A stretch of 9,478 nt of DNA from Tychonema litorale BBK16 (GTDB taxonomy: Bacteria; Cyanobacteriota; Cyanobacteriia; Cyanobacteriales; Microcoleaceae): the NCBI RefSeq assembly GCF_021648855.1, contig NZ_JAKJHX010000128.1, forward strand, positions 1 through 9,478, read 5' to 3'. A program made the position numbers and the translations under genes. Under the pieces are notes generated by a model, which saw only the letters and a program-made list of their open reading frames with translations, did not search any database and was not told the origin of the DNA. Shown in pieces: positions 1 through 5,488 of the stretch. Position 1 is the stretch's first letter, and each line of letters opens with the position of its first letter.

Positions 1-11
1 GCAATCATTAA

Positions 12-23
12 TGTTGGGTTTCG
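12..23. repeat. Fragment of the GTTGGGTTTCG palindromic repeat
   Basis: The 12-mer TGTTGGGTTTCG is identical to 7108-7119, which is one inner arm of the palindromic repeat at 7061-7140. It may be a degenerate solo remnant of the same dispersed family. A chance match of this length within the window is unlikely but possible. Confidence 0.3.
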
Positions 24-84
24 TTCATCAATATAACTTGTGGTTGCTAATACCCAGAAAAAACTTTGACTTTATAAATACGGA

Positions 85-92
85 GCGATCGC
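85..92. repeat. HIP1 octamer (first of seven in the window)
   Basis: GCGATCGC is the highly iterated palindrome typical of many cyanobacterial genomes. Copies start at 85, 1590, 3542, 5261, 6305, 7374 and 9296. That is far more than chance predicts for an 8-mer in 9.5 kb. They fall both inside genes and between them, which supports a cyanobacterial chromosome and argues against recent import of any one gene from a non-cyanobacterial source. Confidence 0.9.
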
Positions 93-236
93 AAAGCCGT
101 GTCATTATTGTGTTAGCTTTTGTTGTAAAACAGCGTTATATAGTCATTTATACGAGTAAAAATAATCTGATTCTGTTTTGTGCAAAAAATGATAAAATCA
201 ACCAGTTTCGGAACGAAATTATAGAAGCTTGTCGTC

Positions 237-353
237 CTAAACTGAGCTATATTCCCCGATCGCTAATTCATCTTCTTTTAAAGTAACTCTTAGTCTAAAT
301 CCTAGGGCATCCAATAACACGATCAAAGTGTAAATTTCATCTGAATTACCCAT
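237..353 (-). pseudogene. Remnant of an XRE/HigA-type antitoxin C-terminus (tentative)
   Basis: The minus strand reads 38 codons from an ATG at 353-351 to a TAG at 239-237. The ATG overlaps the stop codon of the Rieske oxygenase gene in another frame (ATGGGTAA). The product starts MGNSDEIYTLIVLLDALGF and continues RLRVTLKEDELAIG. The pattern of a helix ending LLDALGF followed by a strand RLRVTL resembles the C-terminal end of HigA-like XRE antitoxins, where a 'LxxLLxALGxxLxV' segment follows the helix-turn-helix. Six in-frame codons precede the ATG before a TGA, so no DNA-binding domain remains, and no toxin gene is visible downstream. I think it is a decayed fragment. A functional short peptide translated by coupling to the oxygenase gene cannot be excluded. 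The resemblance is from memory of the family and is weak. Confidence 0.35.
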
Positions 354-1416
354 TTTCCGCCTGAGTTCTAATCAACTTTTGCACACTCCCCAACGCCCGA
401 TTTAATTCATAACTTTTTCTTTCTGAATTCTGCAAAAAAGCCTGTTGTTCCTCCTCAATCATTAGCACATCCTGCCGCACCAAACCATCCAATAACTTTT
501 GAGCCGCACCGAACAAACTATCTTTAATAAACCTGCGGAACCACACAGGCAATTTGTGCAGCCGCCAAAACGCATTTAATGAAGTAAAGTGAATTAAATA
601 AGCGCGAGTTGCTGTCTCGCTGACCGGACAAACCAAACAATAAATCTTAAAGTCATTCCCCAAAGTTGAAACCCAGTGTGGGTAAACATAACTTACCTTT
701 AAAGGTTCCGGGTGCAGTTGTCGCAAAGATTTAAAAAATAATTGAGAGATTGACCAGATTTTATCTATTTTATAATAACTTTCTGCCTGGTAAAGAGCCG
801 TTACTTGATGCTCATCTTCCTCTAAAGTATCTAACACTGGATTCGCCCAAGCTTGCCAATCATCGTGCAAATGTCCGTGGTACATATCCATCAGATTTTC
901 AATCAAGAATGAGTGGTTTGCCTGACATTCAATCAGTGCAACTGTGGCAATATAATTGAGATGTTCCCATTCTGGCAAACTCAATATATCTATCTGTTCC
1001 GCTTTCGTTTTGTCGCCGGGAAATATCCAGATAAAACCGGATTGTTCCTTGACTGGAAAGGAGAGAATTTTGCAGTTAGGCAACTTTTGATTGTCTGCTA
1101 AATAATCTACTTCTGCACATTCTCCACTTGCATTCAATCGCCATCCGTGGTAGGCACATTCTATTAAGTCGCCTTTGATTTTACCGTGACTGAGTTTAAC
1201 TTGTCGGTGCGGGCATCTGTCTTCTAAAGCGTTGATTTTGCCAGCACTATCGCGGAAAAGGACGATCGCCTTATGCCATATTACCACAGGTAAAGGCTGA
1301 GTTTGTACCTCTGTACTGCGAGCCACAGTATACCATTGATTGAGGTTAATTCCTAACTGGCGGATGTGAGTTTTGTCAGTGTTCTGAAATGGAGATTTTA
1401 GCGTGTTATTTTGCAT
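346..1416 (-). CDS. cruH: Rieske non-heme iron oxygenase, CruH-like (synechoxanthin pathway)
   Basis: This is a Rieske-type oxygenase. Counting from a TTG at 1431 (361 residues), the Rieske cluster ligands are Cys73-Pro-His75 and Cys92-x-x-His95 (in CAYHGW). The catalytic iron site is the ENLMDMYHGHLH stretch at 178-189, with Asp182, His185 and His189. Asp321 (VRQDVLMIEEEQ) is the likely carboxylate ligand. There is no signal peptide, so it probably works at the cytoplasmic face of the membrane. I prefer the ATG at 1416 (356 residues), because a good promoter (-10 at 1437-1432) overlaps the TTG. In Synechococcus PCC 7002, CruH oxidises the C-18 methyl groups of renierapurpurin toward synechoxanthin. 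The neighbouring CruE-like gene, on the same strand and upstream in transcription, is the main reason for this name. By sequence alone it could be another oxygenase of the chlorophyllide/pheophorbide a oxygenase group. The oxygenase call is firm; the CruH call is inference. Confidence 0.78.
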   Translation of the reverse strand: MQNNTLKSPFQNTDKTHIRQLGINLNQWYTVARSTEVQTQPLPVVIWHKAIVLFRDSAGKINALEDRCPHRQVKLSHGKIKGDLIECAYHGWRLNASGECAEVDYLADNQKLPNCKILSFPVKEQSGFIWIFPGDKTKAEQIDILSLPEWEHLNYIATVALIECQANHSFLIENLMDMYHGHLHDDWQAWANPVLDTLEEDEHQVTALYQAESYYKIDKIWSISQLFFKSLRQLHPEPLKVSYVYPHWVSTLGNDFKIYCLVCPVSETATRAYLIHFTSLNAFWRLHKLPVWFRRFIKDSLFGAAQKLLDGLVRQDVLMIEEEQQAFLQNSERKSYELNRALGSVQKLIRTQAENG

Positions 1417-1431
1417 GACAAATATTCCCAA

Positions 1432-1459
1432 ATTATAGCAAGCTTAACATTCCTGTAAA
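1432..1459 (-). promoter_or_regulatory. Sigma70-type promoter for the Rieske oxygenase gene
   Basis: On the minus strand TTTACA (1459-1454) and TATAAT (1437-1432) are separated by 16 bases. The -10 is a perfect consensus. Transcription would start near 1425, leaving only about 8-10 bases before the ATG at 1416, so the message would be nearly leaderless and no Shine-Dalgarno sequence is possible. The same position rules out the upstream TTG as start if this promoter is the one used. Confidence 0.55.
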
Positions 1460-1463
1460 TACC

Positions 1464-1529
1464 GTAGGGTGCGTCGCCATCAACAATCTACTTGCTAAGC
1501 TCGATTTGGCAGGCGGCGACGCACCCTAC
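1464..1529. repeat. Palindromic dispersed repeat between cruE and cruH
   Basis: Perfect 15-bp arms, GTAGGGTGCGTCGCC (1464-1478) and its complement (1515-1529), enclose a 36-bp centre. The arms match a repeat type I associate with filamentous cyanobacterial intergenic regions (from memory). A transcript reading through from the upstream gene would form a GC-rich hairpin, but no U-tract follows, so it is not a standard intrinsic terminator. It may still reduce read-through or stabilise the 3' end of the cruE message. Confidence 0.75.
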
Positions 1530-1551
1530 AAAATAGCTACTGCTGCAAACC

Positions 1552-3504
1552 TTAGATTTTTAGTACGCCTTCAGGATTGACCGTCAAGAGCGATCGCCTC
1601 TGCAAACCCTCCTGATGTAAAATAGCATTAGCCGCCAACAAACCGCTGCTCACCGCCCTTTCCATTAAACCGCAAGGAAACGGCATTTTCACCCAATCTC
1701 CCGCAAACAAAAGATTAGGCACATCACAGCAAGTCTCCGGGCGTTCCGCGTAACTACCAGGTGGATAACCAGAGAAGTTCTTTTGATTTACCAATTCTCG
1801 GTGCAGCATATTTGCGTCTTTTAATTCCGGCACAATTTCATACAGTTCTTGCTCAAAAGTAGCAAGCAAAACTTGTTGATTCGGAAACTCTTTCTCCTTG
1901 TAACAGTAAGCGTGTAACTCCACTACGCTGCCGCCAGTTTCTTTGTTCCACGCGATGAATTGCTCTTGAATCCGGTGGTAAAGTGTAATGCTGTCAGTCA
2001 GTTTGTAGCCGGAAAGCGAACTAAAATTACTGTGTTCCCAGGGGAATTCGCGATCGAACCAAAAACGACCAACCGCAAACGGATCGGCGATTTTTAACCC
2101 ATCAATCCGACTCTGTACCTGCGGATTTACCTCACCGCTAGCCAAACTAAACAAATGCTGCATCCCCGGAACATCGGCTGCAAAAACATAGTAATCAGCC
2201 TGCAATGTTTCTCCCAATCTTTGAGTTTTGGAAGTGTCAATAGCTGCCGCCAATTGTACCTCATCAGCTTTTTTCGCAAGTACCTTAAATCTGGGCAAAT
2301 CTCGTTGTGCTGGCCCGCTGACAACTCGACCCGATTCATCAAAAACTGCGCCATGACAAGGACAATGAAATTGACCATCATTCTGCTTCTGAACTGTGCA
2401 GCCTTGGTGAGTGCAACTCAGGGAAATTGCCTCTTTTCCACCTGGCAATGTAGCATAGACGCTATCTCCAGCACCGAAATATTCCGTAGAGTTAGTGTCA
2501 CTTAATAGGGAATTAGACTTTACCCAAAAAGGTACTTTACTTTGTAGATCTCCAGACTCATAACTCACAGAATCAATTGTGCCATTTTTCCAATTAACTT
2601 CACTAACTGCGACATCTGTCAATACTTTTCCGCCTTTATTTTCAATGGATTTAGCAATGGGTTGTACCAAACTGGTTCCCATATCTTGCCGCGTACCATT
2701 AAAGGCTAAACCTTCGGGATTTCCGAAAAAGTAGAAGTGGAAAAACTGCATTAATTCTCCCACACTTAATTCGTCGGGAGAGTTGAGACTAGACTTAGCA
2801 AAGGGTAAAAAATACAAGTCGTAAAGGCCGCGCGGAAATTCACCTTTCACCCAGTCTGCAACTGATATGTTGTCGAGTCTAGCGAAACTTTTTTGAGTTT
2901 GAAAACCGCCGATTTCTCGAAATACTTGCCAGTGTGCGGGTTTAGTCAAATTTATTCCCCACTTGGTCCAGTTAGGAGAAGCTATTCCCAAGTCAACTAT
3001 ATTCCAGGGAAAAGCTGAATGATTGGGACGGAAAACTTCGGGTTTGTATTTGCCATCTCGAAATAGAACGGCGTAAGATTCTAAAGATACAAAGTTATCG
3101 GTAATTTGTAGTTCTTGAACTACACTTTTGAGGTTGTAGTATTGCGGGAAAAAACCGTGGAAACCGTGTTCCATCATAAAGGTTTCGTTCCCCACTTGTA
3201 TCGGCCAACTAGCGATTTTGCCACCTAGTTGGGGCGATTTCTCCAATAGCGTTACGGCAAAACCCCGCTGACTAAGTTCGTAGGCGCAGGCGAGCCCAGC
3301 TAAGCCAGCCCCGACAACTACAACAGTTTTGGGGCTGTTTAGCAGTCGCGGTAAGTCGATGGTGTCTTGGACAAAAATGGTGGGCTCTGGCTTGGAAAAT
3401 CGAGAGTAGCCGAGGAGTCCGCCGGCACCACCGACTCCGAGTAATTTGAGGGCGGTTCGTCGCGAAATTGCTTGAGGTAGCGGGGAATTCGTTGATTCAC
3501 TCAT
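1552..3504 (-). CDS. cruE: CruE/CrtU-like carotenoid desaturase/methyltransferase with internal Rieske cluster and Tat signal
   Basis: This 650-residue flavoprotein of the phytoene desaturase/amine oxidase superfamily starts with a twin-arginine-like segment (SRRTALKLLG, 14-23, then a Gly/Ala/Leu stretch). The FAD-binding Rossmann motif is GAGLAG (65-70), with Glu88 ending the second strand. HGFHGFFPQYYNL (113-124 region) resembles CrtU-type gamma/beta-carotene desaturases. A Rieske domain is inserted at about 340-418: Cys364-Thr-His366 and Cys381-Pro-Cys383-His384, with Cys369 and Cys383 placed like the extra disulfide of cytochrome b6f Rieske proteins. The C-terminal FAD segment is LLFAGDWVKMPFPCGLMERA (598-617). 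By family, CruE converts beta-carotene to renierapurpurin through ring desaturation and methyl migration. The next gene downstream looks like CruH, which would complete synechoxanthin synthesis. The ATG at 3504 is chosen because it keeps the Tat-like segment at the N-terminus. No clear Shine-Dalgarno precedes it. It could instead be another CrtU-type aromatase; the flavoprotein plus Rieske architecture itself is certain. Confidence 0.8.
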   Translation of the reverse strand: MSESTNSPLPQAISRRTALKLLGVGGAGGLLGYSRFSKPEPTIFVQDTIDLPRLLNSPKTVVVVGAGLAGLACAYELSQRGFAVTLLEKSPQLGGKIASWPIQVGNETFMMEHGFHGFFPQYYNLKSVVQELQITDNFVSLESYAVLFRDGKYKPEVFRPNHSAFPWNIVDLGIASPNWTKWGINLTKPAHWQVFREIGGFQTQKSFARLDNISVADWVKGEFPRGLYDLYFLPFAKSSLNSPDELSVGELMQFFHFYFFGNPEGLAFNGTRQDMGTSLVQPIAKSIENKGGKVLTDVAVSEVNWKNGTIDSVSYESGDLQSKVPFWVKSNSLLSDTNSTEYFGAGDSVYATLPGGKEAISLSCTHQGCTVQKQNDGQFHCPCHGAVFDESGRVVSGPAQRDLPRFKVLAKKADEVQLAAAIDTSKTQRLGETLQADYYVFAADVPGMQHLFSLASGEVNPQVQSRIDGLKIADPFAVGRFWFDREFPWEHSNFSSLSGYKLTDSITLYHRIQEQFIAWNKETGGSVVELHAYCYKEKEFPNQQVLLATFEQELYEIVPELKDANMLHRELVNQKNFSGYPPGSYAERPETCCDVPNLLFAGDWVKMPFPCGLMERAVSSGLLAANAILHQEGLQRRSLLTVNPEGVLKI

Positions 3505-3641
3505 CGGCGGTATACAATAACGGGGTCAAAACAAAAGTTGCGCGATCGCAAATAGTCTATCTAAGGTACGATATTTTTTGACACTAATGTAAAGTTTTGT
3601 GTAGCCCCTATCACCTTCAAGACTCTAAAATCTAAAATCGG
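3505..3641. promoter_or_regulatory. Divergent control region between cruE and the DMFase-like gene
   Basis: These 137 bp separate two divergently transcribed genes and must hold promoters for both. On the plus strand a consensus -35 TTGACA lies at 3578-3583, but at 16-18 bases spacing there is no good -10 (GTAGCC/TAGCCC). On the minus strand TATACC lies about 5 bases before the cruE start and is a poor candidate. A HIP1 octamer sits at 3542-3549. I cannot place either transcription start with confidence. Confidence 0.4.
3624..3639 (+). repeat. Two heptamers TCTAAAA just before a start codon
   Basis: TCTAAAA occurs twice in tandem (3624-3630, 3631-3637) and then TC, ending three bases before the ATG at 3642. 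It is related in kind to the TCCAAAA heptamers near 6930 and 7190 (STRR-like). It takes the place where a Shine-Dalgarno sequence would be expected, and none is present. Confidence 0.45.
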
Positions 3642-5336
3642 ATGACAGTTCGACTATTTGGGAGATTGCGTCGTAGACAGTTTATCAAAGCTTTCTTAAC
3701 TGGCTTAGCTGCTCCTTTTTTCGCTAACACAGCAGCAAGTTCTCAAAACTATTCTAGTCTGGAAAAAAGTGCGTTAGCGCAGCCCTCGAAGAGGATCGCA
3801 ACTAATCTCACAACCCTAGAAAACCAAAAACTCGGCACTGCGGATTGGGAGTTAACCAATCCTGCGATCAAACGAGAAATCGAAGGTTATGCCTCTCTTA
3901 CTAGCGTTAATCGGGGTGATGTAATTAAATTATTTGTTAATACCAATGAACCAAATTATACCATAGATATATTTCGGATGGGATGGTATAATGGGCTGGG
4001 TGGACGACGGATGAATGACCCAATAATTCGCAAGGGAATTAGACAATCTCCGCCGCAAGAAGATGAGGCATCAGGACTAATCGAGTGCTATTGGCAAGAC
4101 CCATATATTTTGCAAATTCCCGATCGCACAGATGATTGGACTAGCGGCATTTATTTGGCCAAGTTGACTGCCAGCAAAACTGGCAAGCAGAGTTACATTA
4201 TATTTGTAGTCCGGGATGACGATCGCAAATCCGATCTTTTATTTCAATCCAGCGTTACGACTTTTCAAGCTTACAACAATTGGGGACACAAATCCCTTTA
4301 CCGCTGGAACAGTCGTGGCAAACAAGCTTATAAAGTTTCTTTTAATCGACCCTACGCCATGAGTCCCAACCGCAACGCAGCTTACGGTGTGGGTGCGGGG
4401 GAATTTTTAACCAATTTTCAGCCCAAAAGGAGAACTTCCAGCGCTGGCTGGGAATACAATATGGTGAGGTGGCTGGAAAAAGAAGGCTATGATGTCACCT
4501 ATGCCACCAATATTGACACCCATTTTAACACACGGTTGCTATTATCTCACAAAGTATTTTTGTCTGTAGGTCACGATGAGTATTGGTCTAGAGATATGCG
4601 GGAAAATATAGAGACAGCTAGGGATAAAGGGGTTAGTATCGGCTTTTTTGGTGCTAATATTTGTTATTGGCAAATTCGCTTAGAACCCAGCCGAATTACT
4701 GGGGAATTGAATCGAACTATAGTTGCTTATAAAGAAATGGCAAATTTAGATCCTATGGGTGGATTGAATCAGCCAGTTGGTACGCTTGATTTAGCTGTAG
4801 AAATAGCTGCTGTGGTCGAACTAAATTATGAAATCGGCAAATCAGAACTTGCCGAAATAGCGAGTTACAACAAATCACCGACATTCGATTCTTTGGTAAC
4901 AACTCGCTGGCGAGACAGCGCTATTGGCCGTCCTGAAGATGCTTTGATCGGTGTGATGTACGAAACATTTCAGGTGAATTCTGATATTGTGATTGATAAA
5001 AATGCCCCCCATTGGCTACTAGAAAAAACTGATTTAAAACCGGGTGATAAGTTGCGGGGACTGTTGGGTTATGAAGTTGATCGAATGTTTGGCAATGCCC
5101 CGAAAAATATAGTTCGTGTCGCCCATTCTCCCTATGCTTATGGTGGGGGGACTCGGTATGCTGATATGACGGTTTATACGGCAGATTCGGGGGCGAAAGT
5201 ATTTGCGACTGGTTCGATGCAGTGGTTGTGGGGATTGGATGATTATAATGCGCCACAGTTGCGATCGCCTTTTTTAAATAGCGGAGCTCAACAGATAACG
5301 CGAAATGTTTTGGCAAAGCTGTTATCGAAGGAATAG
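3642..5336 (+). CDS. Tat-exported N,N-dimethylformamidase large-subunit-like protein, substrate unknown
   Basis: This 564-residue protein has a clear twin-arginine signal: RRQFIK (11-16), then a hydrophobic stretch to about 28. Possible cleavage sites are near 31-32 or after ALA at 44-46. It should therefore fold with cofactor in the cytoplasm and act in the periplasm or lumen. From about 80 on it resembles the C-terminal domain of the N,N-dimethylformamidase large (beta) subunit: FQAYNNWGHKSLY (208-220), GWEYNMVRWLEKEGYDVTY (269-287), VFLSVGHDEYWS (305-316), GLLGYEVDRMFGN (473-485) and FATGSMQWLWGL (521-532). The known enzyme binds a single iron through two Tyr and one Glu. Tyr211, Tyr272 and Glu313 are plausible equivalents here, with His311 nearby; this is my inference, not an alignment. 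No gene for the small DMFase subunit is present, and dimethylformamide is an unlikely natural substrate, so only an amidohydrolase-like role can be suggested. The start is fixed by the Tat signal; no Shine-Dalgarno is seen. Confidence 0.75.
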   Translation: MTVRLFGRLRRRQFIKAFLTGLAAPFFANTAASSQNYSSLEKSALAQPSKRIATNLTTLENQKLGTADWELTNPAIKREIEGYASLTSVNRGDVIKLFVNTNEPNYTIDIFRMGWYNGLGGRRMNDPIIRKGIRQSPPQEDEASGLIECYWQDPYILQIPDRTDDWTSGIYLAKLTASKTGKQSYIIFVVRDDDRKSDLLFQSSVTTFQAYNNWGHKSLYRWNSRGKQAYKVSFNRPYAMSPNRNAAYGVGAGEFLTNFQPKRRTSSAGWEYNMVRWLEKEGYDVTYATNIDTHFNTRLLLSHKVFLSVGHDEYWSRDMRENIETARDKGVSIGFFGANICYWQIRLEPSRITGELNRTIVAYKEMANLDPMGGLNQPVGTLDLAVEIAAVVELNYEIGKSELAEIASYNKSPTFDSLVTTRWRDSAIGRPEDALIGVMYETFQVNSDIVIDKNAPHWLLEKTDLKPGDKLRGLLGYEVDRMFGNAPKNIVRVAHSPYAYGGGTRYADMTVYTADSGAKVFATGSMQWLWGLDDYNAPQLRSPFLNSGAQQITRNVLAKLLSKE

Positions 5337-5373
5337 GGCATAGGGCATAGGGCATAGGGCATAGGGCATAGGG
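5334..5373. repeat. Heptamer tandem array (TAGGGCA) x 5.7 covering a stop codon
   Basis: Five perfect TAGGGCA units (5334-5368) and a partial TAGGG (5369-5373) run without mismatch. The first three bases, TAG, are the stop codon of the DMFase-like gene. The array is of the STRR type known from cyanobacteria. Such perfect short arrays usually vary in copy number between strains by slippage. Changes here would leave the encoded protein intact because the stop is in the first unit, but would alter the spacing to the promoter that follows. Confidence 0.9.
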
Positions 5374-5375
5374 AA

Positions 5376-5403
5376 TTGTGTCTACGACTGTTGATGCTAT
5401 AAT
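5376..5403 (+). promoter_or_regulatory. Extended -10 promoter for the CHAT gene
   Basis: TTGTGT (5376-5381) and a perfect TATAAT (5398-5403) are 16 bases apart, and TGC directly before the -10 fits an extended -10 element. Transcription would start near 5410, leaving a leader of about 80 bases to the ATG at 5489 or about 118 to the ATG at 5528. The -35 lies two bases after the end of the TAGGGCA array. Confidence 0.5.
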
Positions 5404-5488
5404 CTGGCAAAGATAGTCCTAGTTTCCATCCAGATTAAAACATCTGCTTTTTTCAAGGGTTGAAGATTTCCATAATCGGCATAAAATA

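Larger units (their letters stand above)
1..236. other. Gene-free left edge
   Basis: I see no convincing gene here. A plus-strand open frame (11-286) exists, but it starts inside a fragment of a dispersed palindromic repeat, has no ribosome binding site, crosses a HIP1 octamer and has no recognisable domain, so I treat it as spurious. The minus strand has frequent stops. Together with the antitoxin-like remnant next to it, this looks like decayed intergenic DNA. Confidence 0.5.

Noticed and set aside
11..286. A 91-codon plus-strand open frame at the left edge
   Set aside because: It starts in a dispersed-repeat fragment, has no ribosome binding site or recognisable domain, and its 3' part overlaps the antisense antitoxin-like fragment.
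1464..1529. The inverted repeat as an intrinsic terminator of cruE
   Set aside because: The stem is strong but the loop is 36 bases and no T-run follows on the transcribed strand.
2155..2505. Open frames of up to 116 codons antisense to or in other frames of the CruE-like gene
   Set aside because: The long minus-strand frame shows clear FAD and Rieske motifs across this part; the others show no domain and are shadows.
4921..5355. A 144-codon minus-strand frame starting in the TAGGGCA array
   Set aside because: It is antisense to the conserved C-terminal part of the DMFase-like protein, and its N-terminus is encoded by the repeat itself.
5401..5453. Attenuator-like pair of hairpins upstream of the CHAT gene: AATCTGG (5401-5407) with CCAGATT (5430-5436), versus CAGAT (5431-5435) with ATCTG (5442-5446) followed by six T
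   Set aside because: The first arm overlaps the predicted -10 box and would not be transcribed from that promoter, and the second stem is only 5 bp and A+T-rich, too weak for a terminator.
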